Shown here piece by piece: positions 36,668 through 46,269 of a DNA stretch of 64,000 nucleotides; the first letter of the stretch is position 1; each line of letters opens with the position of its first letter. Below the pieces are notes generated by a model. The model searched no databases. It was not told the origin of the DNA and worked only from the letters and a program-made list of their open reading frames with translations. Source of the DNA: Sphingomonas desiccabilis. GTDB lineage: Bacteria > Pseudomonadota > Alphaproteobacteria > Sphingomonadales > Sphingomonadaceae. A program made the translations under genes and the position numbers. Where the stretch lies: positions 62,001 to 126,000 of the forward strand of contig NZ_SDPT01000002.1 in assembly GCF_004135605.1 (NCBI RefSeq), in the 5' to 3' direction.

Positions 36668-38179
36668 GTGCGTTACGCCTACGCCCTTACCTCTGCGCTG
36701 CTGCTCGGCGGCACCGCGGCAGCCTTCAGCTTCCAGCCCCCCGCCGGCGCCCAGACGGCGCAGAACGAACCCGGCGCGATCGCCAGCACCGCGCCGCGCG
36801 CCGGCGCGCCGATGAGCTTCGCCGACCTGGTCGCGCGGCTCCAGCCGGCGGTCGTCAACATCTCCACCACCCAGCGCGTGACGGTGCAGCAGAGCAACCC
36901 GTTCGCGGGCACGCCGTTCGAGCAGTTCTTCGGCAGCCCGCGCGGCGGCGCCGGCCCCCGCACCCAGGAAGCGCAGTCGCTGGGATCGGGCTTCCTGATC
37001 TCGGCCGACGGCTATGTCGTCACCAACAACCACGTCGTCTCGGCCGGCACCGCCTCTGCGGTGGTCGAGACGATCACCGTCACCCTGTCCGACCGGCGCG
37101 AGTTCAAGGCGCGGCTGGTCGGCCGCGACGCGGCGTCGGACCTGGCCGTGCTCAAGATCGAGGGCGCGACCTTCCCGTTCGTGCGCTTCGGCGATTCGCG
37201 CCAGGCGCGCGTCGGCGACTGGGTCGTCGCGATCGGCAACCCGTTCGGCCTGAGCGGGTCGGTGACCGCGGGCATCGTCTCCGCCATCAACCGCGTGACC
37301 GGCGGCGGCACCTATGACCGCTTCATCCAGACCGATGCCGCGATCAACCGCGGCAACTCGGGCGGCCCGATGTTCGACCTGCAGGGCAATGTCATCGGCA
37401 TCAACTCGCAGATCCTGTCGCCGACCGGCGGCAACATCGGCATCGGCCTCGCGATCCCGGCCGAGCAGGCCAAGCCGATCGTCGACAAGCTGATGCGCGG
37501 CCAGGCGATCGAGCGCGGCTATCTGGGCGTCGGCATCCAGCCGATCGACGAGAACATCGGCGCGGCGCTGGGCCTGCCGAAGGACCGCGGCGAGCTGATC
37601 TCGCGTATCGAGCCGGGCGAGGCGGCGGCCAAGGCCGGCATCCGCCAGGGCGACGTGGTGGTGGCCGTCAACGGCAAGGAAGTGACGCCGGAGCAGACGC
37701 TCAGCTACCTGGTCGCGAACACCGCGCCGGGCACCCGCATCCCGGTCGAGCTGCTGCGCGACGGCAAGCGCCAGACGGTGACGGTGACGGTCGGCAAGCG
37801 CCCGCCGGAGGAGCAGTTGGCGCAGTTCAACCCGGAAGACGACAGCGGCATGCCGCAGGCCGAAGCGCCGCAGGACACGTCGTCGGCGTCGCTGGGCATC
37901 GGCGTGACGCCGCTGACCCCGTCCATCGCGCGCAGCATCGGCGTCGACCCGGCGGTGAAGGGCGTGGTGGTGACCGGCACCGATCCGTCGAGCGATGCGG
38001 CCGGCAAGGGCATCCGCCGCGGCGACGTGATCGTCTCGGTCAACCGGACCCCGGTGGCCAACGCCGCCGATGTCGCCCGCCAGGTGACCCAGGCCAAGGC
38101 GGCCGGCCGCGACCAGGTGCTGCTGTTCGTCCAGCGTCGCGGCCAGGGCATCTACATGCCGGTGCGCATCGGCGGCTGA
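36668..38179 (+). CDS. DegP/HtrA-family periplasmic serine protease
   Basis: 503 residues. Signal sequence at 1-28 (ending GAQ), trypsin-like domain with triad His122 (TNNHVV), Asp158 (ASDLAVL) and Ser231 (RGNSGGP), and two PDZ domains (about 275-365 and 395-495). This is the DegQ/DegP 'Do' architecture for degrading or chaperoning unfolded envelope proteins. The start is GTG 36668 with GAGGA nine bases upstream. It lies 94 bases after hflC. A strong hairpin, 38202-38233, follows the stop. Confidence 0.95.
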   Translation: MRYAYALTSALLLGGTAAAFSFQPPAGAQTAQNEPGAIASTAPRAGAPMSFADLVARLQPAVVNISTTQRVTVQQSNPFAGTPFEQFFGSPRGGAGPRTQEAQSLGSGFLISADGYVVTNNHVVSAGTASAVVETITVTLSDRREFKARLVGRDAASDLAVLKIEGATFPFVRFGDSRQARVGDWVVAIGNPFGLSGSVTAGIVSAINRVTGGGTYDRFIQTDAAINRGNSGGPMFDLQGNVIGINSQILSPTGGNIGIGLAIPAEQAKPIVDKLMRGQAIERGYLGVGIQPIDENIGAALGLPKDRGELISRIEPGEAAAKAGIRQGDVVVAVNGKEVTPEQTLSYLVANTAPGTRIPVELLRDGKRQTVTVTVGKRPPEEQLAQFNPEDDSGMPQAEAPQDTSSASLGIGVTPLTPSIARSIGVDPAVKGVVVTGTDPSSDAAGKGIRRGDVIVSVNRTPVANAADVARQVTQAKAAGRDQVLLFVQRRGQGIYMPVRIGG

Positions 38180-38201
38180 GGCGGCCTTTCCGCAGTGCAT
38201 T

Positions 38202-38233
38202 GCGGCCCGTCGCTCGAAGGAGCGGCGGGCCGC
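38202..38233 (+). terminator. Terminator of degP
   Basis: A 14-base stem, GCGGCCCGTCGCTC / GAGCGGCGGGCCGC, with one G-U pair and a GAAG loop, 23 bases after the degP stop, followed by TTGCGTTT. It is strong enough for an intrinsic terminator. Confidence 0.75.
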
Positions 38234-38258
38234 TTGCGTTTGGGGCGCGCTCCTTCGT

Positions 38259-38490
38259 GCTCCCGCGCAGGCGGGAGCCCAGGGTTCCGCGGTGAAGGTT
38301 GTGCTGTTTGGCCCCGTATCCCCGCCTGCGCGGGGATAGGGGATTTGAGAGGGGGTTGCCCGGAGGTGCGGGCCTACCCCGGGGGAGGCGGGGTCCGGTC
38401 GGGGTGTTGCTCGCGTGCGTCTTGGCGACCCGAGGCGGAGTTGGAGACCTTCGCCGCCCTCTCCCAACTGGGCCCCAGCCTTCGCCGGGG
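38259..38490. repeat. Cluster of palindromic repeats between degP and the GH130 gene
   Basis: The roughly 350 bases between these genes hold no ORF of merit but three palindromes: GCTCCCGC-GCAG-GCGGGAGC (38259-38278), TATCCCCGC-CTGC-GCGGGGATA (38317-38338, opposite orientation), and an imperfect CCCCAGC-CTTC-GCCGGGG (38473-38490) with the CTGGG and GGTACGAAGAGGG flanks seen in other copies. Both repeat families of this window thus meet here. Confidence 0.75.
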
Positions 38491-38527
38491 TACGAAGAGG
38501 GCGAAGGAGAGGAGGACCTCCCGGGGC

Positions 38528-39808
38528 TTACATCACCGAGAGCAGCGACTGGATGTCGACAAAGGCGAAGGCGACCGAGCTGTCGGCGACGCCATAGGGG
38601 ATGAAGAGCTTGTCGCCGTGGCGCAGCGCGCCGCAGGAATAGACGACGTTGGGGACATAGCCCTCGCGGTCCTCGTTGGCGGCGGCGAGGATCGGCTCAC
38701 GGGTGCGGCCGATCACCTTGGACGGATCTTGCTTGTCGAGCAGCACCGCGCCGATCGAATATTTGCGCATCGCGCCTACGCCGTGGGTCAGCACCAGCCA
38801 GCCCTCGTCCAGCTCGATGGGCGGGCCGCAATTGCCGATCTGCACCAGCTCCCAGGGATATTCCGGGGTGAGCAGCAGCGCACCTTCGTCCCAATGGGTG
38901 AGGGTGTCGGATTCGATCAGGAACAGGTTCTCGCCGTCCTGACGGCCGATCATCATGTACTTGCCGTTCACCTTGCGCGGGAACAGGCCCATGCCCTTGT
39001 TGCGGGCAGCGCTGCCGGTCATCGGCACGAGGTCGAACGCGCGGAAGTCGCGGGTGCGCAGCAGCTCCGACTGGATCTGCGAGCCGTTATAGGCGGTGTA
39101 GGTGCCCAGCCACTCCTGCTGCCCGTCGTCGTGGGTGAAGTGGACGAGGCGCATGTCCTCCAGCCCCTTGGACTGGGCCTGGGTGATCGGGAAGATCACC
39201 GTACCCGACAGCGTCGAATCGCGGTGGCGGTAGACGGTGACGGGGCCGGCGGGCGCCGTCTCCTCGTCGCCGATCGCGTCGGCCGCGGTCGCGAACGGCG
39301 GCTCGGGCGCGAGGCGCATCTCGTTCTGGTCGGTGATGATGCCTTCGCGGAAGGCGACAGAGGAGATGTGGCCCTCACCCACCGAGCGCATCGACATCAG
39401 GATGCGCAGGCTTCCCGGCTGCATGCCCGACTGGTCGAAGTGCGGCACCGCGCTGGGGTTCATGAGCGCCGCGGCGGCATAGCTGTATTCGTGGCAGAAA
39501 TAGGCGCCGATCAGCTGGCGCTTCTCGTCGCCGATCTGGCTGCCGTCGAGCCCGAGCTGCGCCTCGATCTCGTCATAGCGGGTCATGAAGACGCGCCGCG
39601 TCTGCCAGTGGCGTGCCTCGAAGTCCTTGAGCACCACCTCGAGCTGGTGGCGCGTCTCTTCGGGCGACATCGCCAGCACCGCCGTCACCATCCGCTCGGT
39701 GCGGCTGGGCGTGGTGCCGTTCGACTGCCAGGCGATATGGAAGGGTCGAACCACCACCCGCGAGGGATCGGCGTGCAGCCGCAGCGGGTGCGTGACCAGA
39801 TTCAGCAT
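38528..39808 (-). CDS. GH130-family glycosidase/phosphorylase
   Basis: 426 residues. Pattern of a five-bladed beta-propeller GH130: MRSVGEGHISSVAFREG, the central GRQDGENLFLIESDTLTHW, and the family loop GNCGPPIELDEGWLVLTHGVG. GH130 enzymes phosphorolyse or hydrolyse beta-mannosides (beta-1,4- or beta-1,2-linked). No signal peptide is seen, so it acts in the cytoplasm. ATG 39808 has AGAGGT upstream. It lies 41 bases after the GT4-containing gene in the same operon, which links synthesis and breakdown of one glycoside. Phosphorylase versus hydrolase cannot be decided by eye. Confidence 0.88.
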   Translation of the reverse strand: MLNLVTHPLRLHADPSRVVVRPFHIAWQSNGTTPSRTERMVTAVLAMSPEETRHQLEVVLKDFEARHWQTRRVFMTRYDEIEAQLGLDGSQIGDEKRQLIGAYFCHEYSYAAAALMNPSAVPHFDQSGMQPGSLRILMSMRSVGEGHISSVAFREGIITDQNEMRLAPEPPFATAADAIGDEETAPAGPVTVYRHRDSTLSGTVIFPITQAQSKGLEDMRLVHFTHDDGQQEWLGTYTAYNGSQIQSELLRTRDFRAFDLVPMTGSAARNKGMGLFPRKVNGKYMMIGRQDGENLFLIESDTLTHWDEGALLLTPEYPWELVQIGNCGPPIELDEGWLVLTHGVGAMRKYSIGAVLLDKQDPSKVIGRTREPILAAANEDREGYVPNVVYSCGALRHGDKLFIPYGVADSSVAFAFVDIQSLLSVM

Positions 39809-39849
39809 GCGAAACCTCTGGGAAGCCTTCGAATTGCGCGTTCGCCCGT

Positions 39850-42117
39850 TCAGGCGACGGCGCGGCCCTCTGCCACGACCGGGGGGCGCTTTGAAAGCCG
39901 GGAAATCGCACAGGAGGCGAGTTGCAGAGCGAGGATCGACTCCGCGCCCTGATTCTGGTTGAGCCCGTGCGGCATCAGGCCGTCGAAGCAGCCGCCATCC
40001 GCGCCGGAAGCGAGCGGCAGGTCGAGGTCGTTGACCCCGAGGTACCAGCGATAGGCCTTCATCGCTTCGACCGCCCAGCGCTCGTCGTCGGTGACTTCAT
40101 GCGCAGCGATGCAGGCGTCGATGGTGGCCTGCGCCTCCAGCGGCTGCTGATCGAAGGGGAGCGGGTCCGCATAGGGGCGGTGGAAGCTCTCGGTACCGAC
40201 CGCGCGGAAACGCCCCTCCGGCGAGGTCTGGCGCGCGACGATCCAGTCGAGCGTCTCCAGCCCGACCTGGAGAAGGTCGGGACGCTCCAGCGTCTGGCCG
40301 GCGCGGATCATCGCTTCGGGCAGGCGCGCGTTGTCATAGGCCAGCACGATCTCGAACCACTGCCACTCGGGGCGGCGGGTCTCGTGGAGCAGCTCCACAA
40401 GCTCGCCGCCGAAGCGGGTGAGGATGTCGCGCGCGAGCGGGTGGCCCGGATAGACGTCGAGCATCGCGGCGGCGCCGAGCATTGCAAAGGCGCGCGCCCG
40501 CGGGCTGCCGAGTTCCAGCGCGATGCCGGCGGTGGCGTCGAACAGCGCGATCGCCCAGTCGCGATGCTTGCGCGCCCGCGCCTCGCGCGCGGTGACGCCC
40601 AGCGCCCAAAGCGCGCGGCCGTTCGAATCCTCCGAACCCTCGTCCTCGCACCAGCTGCGGTCGAAGTTCATGAAGTTGCGGAAGCGCCGCGCGTCCGGGT
40701 TCCAGGCGTGCTGGAGGAAGGCGGCGTAGACGCTGGTCCACTTGTCGCGCGTCGCCTCGTTGAGCTCGTCGATGCGGTGCATCAGGATCAGCGCGCGGGC
40801 ATTGTCGTCGATGCAATAGCCGTGGCGTCGATCGGGGATCGAGAAGATCGAATGCTGGAGCATCCCCGTGGCGTCGCTCATCCGCTCGACCGCGGCGATG
40901 GTGGGCTTGAGCGGGGCGAGCTCGTTGGTGCGCGGGATGCGGTGGGGGAGGGCCGCGACCGCATCGGCGACCTCCGCCATCGCGCGCTCCGCCAGGCGCG
41001 GCCACAGCATCGTGCGGCCATGCGCATAGGCGCGCTCGGCGAGCGCATGGCGGGCCGTCGCGTTGCCGAGCAGGCGGTTGATCTCGCGCCCAAAGGCGCC
41101 GCTGTCGCCGAACGGCACCAGCACGCCATGGTCGTCGGCAAGGATCTCGCTGGCATGCACGTACGGCGTCGAGATCACGACCTTGCCCATGCCCACGGCA
41201 TAGGAAAGCGTGCCCGAGGTGATCTGGGCCGGATTGCTGTAGGGGGTGACGTAGAGGTCGGCCGCCTGAAGATAGTCGAGCAGTTCCTCGTGCTCGACAA
41301 AGGCGTCGACGAAGACGACGTTGTCGGCGACGCCACGCTCGGCGGCGAGCGCCTTCAGCCGATCCCGATAGGCCTCGCCCTCATGCTCGACGAGGTGCGG
41401 GTGGGTGGCGCCGAGCACCACGTAGAGCGCGCGCGGGTGCGCGCCGACGACCGCCGGAAGCGCCTCGATCATGGTCTCGATGCCCTTGTTGGGCGCGAGC
41501 AGGCCGAAGGTCAGGATCACGTCGCGATCGGCCCAGCCGAACCGGCCCTTCATGGACGCGGGCTCGACATAGGCGCGGTTGGGAACGCCGTGCGGGATCA
41601 TCACGAGCTTGCGCGGATCGACGCCGTGGACGCGGGTCAGGATCTCGCGACCCTTGTCGGCCATGACGATCACGCGCGCGGCACGGCGGAGCAGCGCGTC
41701 CATCACCCGGCGCTCGTCGGCGCTGGGCTTCTCCAGGATGGTGTGGAGGGTGACGATGACGGGAACGGTGACCCGGTCGAGCAGCGCCAGCAGATAGTCG
41801 CCGGCCGCACCGCCGTAGATGCCGTATTCGTGCTGGACCCACAGCGCCTTCGCCCCGCTCTCCGCGATTCGGCGCGCAGCCTCGCTATAGGCGGCGCGGT
41901 CGTTCTGCGGGATGCTGTGCGTAACCGCGGGCGGATAGGCGTGCAGGCCCGGCCGGTCGTCCATCGCATAGACGTCGACCTTGAGGTCCGGGAAGCGCTG
42001 CTTGAGCGCGTTGTAGGTGTCGGTGGTGAAGGTCGCCAGGCCGCACTTGCGCGGCAAGAAGTTGCCGATCAGGGCGATGTGATCCATGCCACCCGGTGCG
42101 GCGATACTCGGCGCCAT
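39850..42117 (-). CDS. Two-domain GT4 glycosyltransferase with C-terminal helical glycosidase-like domain
   Basis: 755 residues. Residues 1-370 are a GT-B fold retaining glycosyltransferase: N-terminal HIALIGNFLPRKCGLATFT, acceptor-side VQHEYGIYGG, and the donor-site EHEELLDYLQAADLYVTPY...QITSGTLSYAVGMG (E-x7-E type). Residues 385-745 look like an (alpha/alpha)6-type domain, with HGYCIDDNARALILMHRI and later SCEDEGSEDSNGRALWALG-like helices; its conserved D/E and R residues suggest sugar binding or catalysis. ATG 42117 has GAGGGA upstream. Together with the downstream GH130 gene it forms a glycoside-turnover pair. Donor is unknown; GDP-mannose is suggested only by the GH130 partner. Confidence 0.85.
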   Translation of the reverse strand: MAPSIAAPGGMDHIALIGNFLPRKCGLATFTTDTYNALKQRFPDLKVDVYAMDDRPGLHAYPPAVTHSIPQNDRAAYSEAARRIAESGAKALWVQHEYGIYGGAAGDYLLALLDRVTVPVIVTLHTILEKPSADERRVMDALLRRAARVIVMADKGREILTRVHGVDPRKLVMIPHGVPNRAYVEPASMKGRFGWADRDVILTFGLLAPNKGIETMIEALPAVVGAHPRALYVVLGATHPHLVEHEGEAYRDRLKALAAERGVADNVVFVDAFVEHEELLDYLQAADLYVTPYSNPAQITSGTLSYAVGMGKVVISTPYVHASEILADDHGVLVPFGDSGAFGREINRLLGNATARHALAERAYAHGRTMLWPRLAERAMAEVADAVAALPHRIPRTNELAPLKPTIAAVERMSDATGMLQHSIFSIPDRRHGYCIDDNARALILMHRIDELNEATRDKWTSVYAAFLQHAWNPDARRFRNFMNFDRSWCEDEGSEDSNGRALWALGVTAREARARKHRDWAIALFDATAGIALELGSPRARAFAMLGAAAMLDVYPGHPLARDILTRFGGELVELLHETRRPEWQWFEIVLAYDNARLPEAMIRAGQTLERPDLLQVGLETLDWIVARQTSPEGRFRAVGTESFHRPYADPLPFDQQPLEAQATIDACIAAHEVTDDERWAVEAMKAYRWYLGVNDLDLPLASGADGGCFDGLMPHGLNQNQGAESILALQLASCAISRLSKRPPVVAEGRAVA

Positions 42118-42228
42118 CCACGTCCCTCACGCTGGAAAGGCCGGCGAAACACTCGCCGGCTACAACAGGCAAATGCGTGAGACGGAAGTTAGTTTCACCG
42201 ATGGTGCAGTGCAATATCGGAAAACCGA

Positions 42229-42263
42229 CGCAGCAGGGTAAAAAGCGCTTCTATCCTGCTGCG
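42229..42263 (-). terminator. Possible terminator after queF
   Basis: CGCAGCAGG / CCTGCTGCG is a perfect nine-base inverted repeat around a 17-base loop in the 160 bases between the queF stop and the next leftward gene. On the minus strand it is followed by TCGGTTTTCC. The long loop weakens the case. Confidence 0.4.
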
Positions 42264-42277
42264 CCGCGTCAGGAACT

Positions 42278-42724
42278 TCAGCCGCGCCCGCGGTAGCCGG
42301 GGACGTCCTGCGACGGAATCCAGACGCCCGCGGGCGGCTCGCCCGACTGCCAGAACACGTCGATCGGAATGCCGCCGCGCGGATACCAATAGCCGCCGAT
42401 GCGCAGCCACAGCGGCTTCATCTCGGCGAACAGCCGCTCGCCGATGCCGACCGTGCAATCCTCGTGAAAGGCCGCGTGGTTGCGGAACGATCCCAGGAAC
42501 AGCTTCAGGGACTTGGATTCGACGATGGTGGCGTCGGGCACATAGTCGAGCACCAGATGCGCGAAATCCGGCTGGCCGGTGACCGGGCACAGCGAGGTGA
42601 ATTCGGGCACGGTGAAGCGCACGCAGTAGCGCGAGCCTTCCCGCGGGTTGGGGACATAGTCGAGTTCGGCCTGTTCCGGCGATGCGGGAAGCCCGCTGCT
42701 CTGGCCCAGATGCTTTGGAGTCAT
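42278..42724 (-). CDS. queF: NADPH-dependent preQ0 reductase
   Basis: 148 residues, the single-domain (type I, B. subtilis-like) form. It reduces 7-cyano-7-deazaguanine (preQ0) to preQ1 in queuosine tRNA modification. Catalytic Cys46 and Asp53 are in [15 protein letters not shown], and the QueF motif [20 protein letters not shown] binds NADPH. ATG 42724 is used. It is divergent from sseA, with a 117-base gap. No other queuosine gene is in this window. Confidence 0.95.
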   Translation of the reverse strand: MTPKHLGQSSGLPASPEQAELDYVPNPREGSRYCVRFTVPEFTSLCPVTGQPDFAHLVLDYVPDATIVESKSLKLFLGSFRNHAAFHEDCTVGIGERLFAEMKPLWLRIGGYWYPRGGIPIDVFWQSGEPPAGVWIPSQDVPGYRGRG

Positions 42725-42841
42725 GCGCGCGCATGTAGGATGCCGGCCCCCGAAAGGGAACGGGGCGATCCGCCTTTCCGATGCCTCGACGGGACCGGCG
42801 GCGATGCGTAGAGCACGAGGCGACGCAGCGAAGGAGACGGC

Positions 42842-43666
42842 ATGGACGCGCTGGTGACCACACACGAACTGGCGGCGCAGCTGGGGAGCCCCGGGCTTCA
42901 CCTGCTGGATGCGACCTGGTTCGGAACGCTGGGCGCCGAGGGGCGCGATGCGGCCGCGGAGTTCGCGGCCGGGCATATTCCCGGAGCCGCCTTTCTCGAC
43001 CTCGGCCATCTCTCCCAGGCGGCGGCCGAAGGTGCGACCGCCGGCGTCGCCCGGTTGCTGGGTGCGCTGGGGATCGACGACGGCGCGACGATCGTCCTCT
43101 ATGACGACTCGCCCTATCGAAGCGCGGCGCGCGCCTGGTGGCTGCTCAAGCGCTATGGGGTGGCGGCGAGCCTGCTCGATGGCGGGATCACGAAATGGCG
43201 CGCGGAGGGACGGCCGCTCCAGACCGGTCATGGCGCGCCCCACACGGTGACGCGCCACCTGCACTTCGATCCCAGCCGGATGCGGAGCAAGGCCGATGTG
43301 CGCGCGAACCTGGACAGCGGTGGCGAGCAGCTGCTCGACGCCCGTTCGGCGGCGCGCTTCAGCGGCGCCGAACTCGACCCGCGCGGGCTGCCGACCGGGC
43401 ACATCCCCGGCTCCTTCAACCTGCCCTATGGCAAGCTCTTCGCCCAGGACGGCACGTGGAAGCGCGGCGAGGCGCTGCGCGCGGCGTTCGAGGACTCCGG
43501 CGTCGATCTCGATCGGCCGATCGTCACCACCTGCGGTTCGGGGGTGACGGCGGCGGTGCTGGCATTCGGGCTCCACCTGCTCGGCCGCGACGCCGCGCTC
43601 TACGACGGCAGCTGGACAGACTGGGCGTCGGACCCGACCACGCCCAAGGCGACGGTGACGCTGTGA
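42842..43666 (+). CDS. sseA: 3-mercaptopyruvate sulfurtransferase
   Basis: 274 residues, two rhodanese domains. The catalytic Cys231 is in CGSGVTA, the loop sequence of 3-mercaptopyruvate sulfurtransferases (CG[S/T]GVT) rather than of thiosulfate sulfurtransferases (CRxGx[R/T]). It moves sulfur from 3-mercaptopyruvate, a cysteine catabolite, to thiols or cyanide. GGAG precedes ATG 42842. Its stop overlaps the metC start (GTGA), so the two sulfur-amino-acid genes are coupled. Confidence 0.93.
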   Translation: MDALVTTHELAAQLGSPGLHLLDATWFGTLGAEGRDAAAEFAAGHIPGAAFLDLGHLSQAAAEGATAGVARLLGALGIDDGATIVLYDDSPYRSAARAWWLLKRYGVAASLLDGGITKWRAEGRPLQTGHGAPHTVTRHLHFDPSRMRSKADVRANLDSGGEQLLDARSAARFSGAELDPRGLPTGHIPGSFNLPYGKLFAQDGTWKRGEALRAAFEDSGVDLDRPIVTTCGSGVTAAVLAFGLHLLGRDAALYDGSWTDWASDPTTPKATVTL

Positions 43667-44859
43667 GCGAAGCGGGCGAGGGCAAGGGTGCGGGCACGCG
43701 CGTCGTCGGCGCGGGGCGGCGGCCGGAATGGACCCAGCGCATCGTCAACCCGCCGGTGTGGCGGGCGTCGACCATCCTCTACGACACGGTCGAGGAGCTG
43801 CGCGCGACTGCGGGCCGGGATACCCACCACACGCTGTTCTACGGCAGGCGCGGCACGCCGACGCAATGGTCGCTGGCCGATGCGCTCACCCAGCTGGAGC
43901 CGGGCGCCGAGGCGACTTTGCTCTACCCATCGGGCGTGGCGGCGATCTCGACCGCGCTGCTGGCGGTGCTGTCGCCGGGCGACGAGCTGCTGCTGGTCGA
44001 CAGCGCCTATGACCCGACGCGCCACCTGGCCGACGGGCTGCTCAAGCGCTTCGGCATCACCACGCGCTATTACGACCCGATGGTGGGCGCGGGCATCGCC
44101 GAGATGATCGGGCCGAACACGCGCGCGATCTTCATGGAAAGCCCGGGGAGCCTGACCTTCGAGGTGCAGGACGTGCCGGCGATCGTCGCGGCTGCCAAGG
44201 CGCGCGGGGTCACCACGCTGCTCGACAACACCTGGGCGACGCCGCTGCTGTTTCCGGCGATCGAACTGGGCGTCGACTATACGATCATGGCCTGCACCAA
44301 ATATGTCGTCGGCCATTCGGACGCGATGCTGGGATCGGTGACGGCGGCACAGGGTAAGTTCGCGGCGCTGCGCAACGCCAGCTACCAGCTGGGCCAGCAT
44401 GTCTCGCCCGACGACGCCTATCTGGGCTCGCGCGGGCTGCGCACCATGGCGGTGCGGCTCGACCGGCACGGCGAGAGTGCGCTCGCGATCGCGCGCTGGC
44501 TGGCCGGGCAGCCGGGGGTGGCGCGCGTGCTGCATCCGGCCCTGCCGGGGACGCCGGGTCACGACGTCTTCACGCGCGACTTCCGCGGGTCTTCGGGGCT
44601 GTTCTCCTTCGTGCTCGCGGGCGGCGACGAGGCGGCGCGGACGGCGCTGATCGACGGGCTGGAGCTGTTCGGGATCGGCTATAGCTGGGGCGGGTTCGAG
44701 AGCCTGGCGGTGCCGATCGACCCGCAGCGCTATCGCAGCGCCACCCCTTGGGAAGCGGAGGGGCCGATGGTGCGGCTGCAGATCGGGCTGGAGGACGTGG
44801 ACGACCTGATCGCCGACCTGGACGCCGGGCTCGCCCGGTTCCGCGCGGCGCGGGGGTGA
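43663..44859 (+). CDS. metC: Cystathionine beta-lyase-like PLP enzyme
   Basis: 398 residues of the Cys/Met-metabolism PLP family. The PLP lysine is Lys213 in [11 protein letters not shown]; other landmarks are [25 protein letters not shown] and the closing GFESLAVP. The SWGGFESL-type C-terminal motif and [12 protein letters not shown] at the front are typical of MetC (cystathionine to homocysteine). The start is GTG 43663, overlapping the sseA stop. The mscS-like gene begins four bases after its stop, giving a tight operon. Confidence 0.9.
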   Translation: MSEAGEGKGAGTRVVGAGRRPEWTQRIVNPPVWRASTILYDTVEELRATAGRDTHHTLFYGRRGTPTQWSLADALTQLEPGAEATLLYPSGVAAISTALLAVLSPGDELLLVDSAYDPTRHLADGLLKRFGITTRYYDPMVGAGIAEMIGPNTRAIFMESPGSLTFEVQDVPAIVAAAKARGVTTLLDNTWATPLLFPAIELGVDYTIMACTKYVVGHSDAMLGSVTAAQGKFAALRNASYQLGQHVSPDDAYLGSRGLRTMAVRLDRHGESALAIARWLAGQPGVARVLHPALPGTPGHDVFTRDFRGSSGLFSFVLAGGDEAARTALIDGLELFGIGYSWGGFESLAVPIDPQRYRSATPWEAEGPMVRLQIGLEDVDDLIADLDAGLARFRAARG

Positions 44860-44863
44860 CGGC

Positions 44864-46207
44864 GTGGTGAGCCGGCTCGCCGAATTCGGCATCACCATTC
44901 CCGGCACGCCGGCGCTGATCGAGGCGCTGTTCGCGGCGGCGCTGGTGTTGCTGGCGCTGACGCTCGGATGGCTCGCGGGCCGAAGGCTCGGCCCCGCGCT
45001 CGCCGGCTTCTGGCGCAACCACTTCGACGGGCAGGGGGAGGGGATCGCCCCCCGCCTCTGCCAGATCGTGCGCCATGCGGTCGCAGCCGCGCTGCTGGCG
45101 ATCGTCGCCGGCAGCTATGGCTGGCACCCGCTGTCGGCGTTCGGCATCGGCCTGGTGCTCGGCTGGACGACCGCGCGGCTCGCGATCGACGTGCTGCGCG
45201 GGCTGCACCTGCCGCGCTGGGCGGCGTGGACGATCGGCGCGGTGATCTTCGTGGCCGTGCTGAGCAATGCGCTCGGCGGGTTCGACAATGTGACCGGTGC
45301 GCTGGAGCGGGTCGGCTTCGACGTCGGGCGGCGGCGGCTGTCGCTGCTGTCGCTGGTGTCGGTCGCGGTGGTGGCGGTCGGCCTCTACGCGCTGGTGCGG
45401 CTCGCGAACCGGCTGGTCAGCCATTCGATCGGACGCGCCAAGAGCCTGGATGCGACGCAGAAGCTGCTCGCGCAGAAGCTGGCGGCGATCGGCGCGGTGG
45501 TGGTCGCCTTCTTCTTCGGCATCGACCTGCTGGGGATCGACCTCACCACGTTTGCGGTGTTTTCGGGCGGGCTTGGTTTGGCGATCGGCTTTGGTCTCCA
45601 GAAGACCGTCGGCAACCTGATCGCGGGCATCATCCTGCTGATGGACCGGTCGATCAAGCCGGGCGACGTGATCGTGGTGGGGGAGAGCTTCGGCTGGGTG
45701 AACAAGATCGGCGTGCGCGCCGTCTCCGTCATCACCCGCGATGGCAAGGAGCATCTGATCCCCAACGAGAATCTGATGACGCAGGAGGTGGAGAACTGGT
45801 CCTTCACCGACCGCAACGTGCGCGTGCGCATCCCCGTGAAGGTCGGCTATGAAAGCGACCTGAAGCTCGCCCAGGCGCTGATGCTGCGCGCGGCGAGCGA
45901 GAGCCCGCGGGTGTTGAAGAGCCCCAAGCCCAATGTGTGGCTCACCAGCTATGGCGACTATGCCGCCGAGCACGACATCCTGGTGTGGATCAGCGATCCC
46001 GAGAGCGGCGTCGGCAACGTGCGTTCGGACGTGCTCAACCGGCTGTGGCTGTTGTTCAAGGAGCACGGCATCGTCATCCCGGTGCCCCGGCGCGAGATGA
46101 TCCTGCGCGATCCGGCGGGCGGCGCCGCTTTCGCGGCCCCTGGTGCGGCCGATCCGGACGCGGTTCCGCCGCAGCCGTCGGAGGCACCCGCAGGCCCGGA
46201 CGCCTGA
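44864..46207 (+). CDS. MscS-family mechanosensitive channel
   Basis: 447 residues. Several N-terminal membrane helices (first about 20-40) lead to the MscS core, whose pore helix GGLGLAIGFGLQKTVGNLIAGI (about 238-260) has the glycine/alanine packing pattern. The beta domain follows (DVIVVGESFGWVNKIGVRAV; LIPNENLMTQEVENWS). It opens under hypo-osmotic tension. GTG 44864 or 44867 may start it, with poor ribosome sites, so translation is probably coupled to metC four bases upstream. The C-terminal 30 residues are Ala/Pro-rich. Confidence 0.9.
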   Translation: MVSRLAEFGITIPGTPALIEALFAAALVLLALTLGWLAGRRLGPALAGFWRNHFDGQGEGIAPRLCQIVRHAVAAALLAIVAGSYGWHPLSAFGIGLVLGWTTARLAIDVLRGLHLPRWAAWTIGAVIFVAVLSNALGGFDNVTGALERVGFDVGRRRLSLLSLVSVAVVAVGLYALVRLANRLVSHSIGRAKSLDATQKLLAQKLAAIGAVVVAFFFGIDLLGIDLTTFAVFSGGLGLAIGFGLQKTVGNLIAGIILLMDRSIKPGDVIVVGESFGWVNKIGVRAVSVITRDGKEHLIPNENLMTQEVENWSFTDRNVRVRIPVKVGYESDLKLAQALMLRAASESPRVLKSPKPNVWLTSYGDYAAEHDILVWISDPESGVGNVRSDVLNRLWLLFKEHGIVIPVPRREMILRDPAGGAAFAAPGAADPDAVPPQPSEAPAGPDA

Positions 46208-46269
46208 ACGTGGCAAAAACGGCGCGGCCGGTGCTTGGAGGGAGCCGGGCGCGTGCCTAGATTGCAGGG

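Noticed and set aside
36665-38467. 600-residue minus-strand frame over degP
   Set aside because: Antisense of a protease with complete catalytic triad; no ribosome site.
39922-42180. 752-residue plus-strand frame over the GT4 gene
   Set aside because: Mirror of the real gene; Arg/Ala/His-rich without domains.
42725-42841. Riboswitch (SAM or preQ1) before sseA-metC or queF
   Set aside because: The 117-base gap shows no pseudoknot or stem pattern of these classes that I can recognise.
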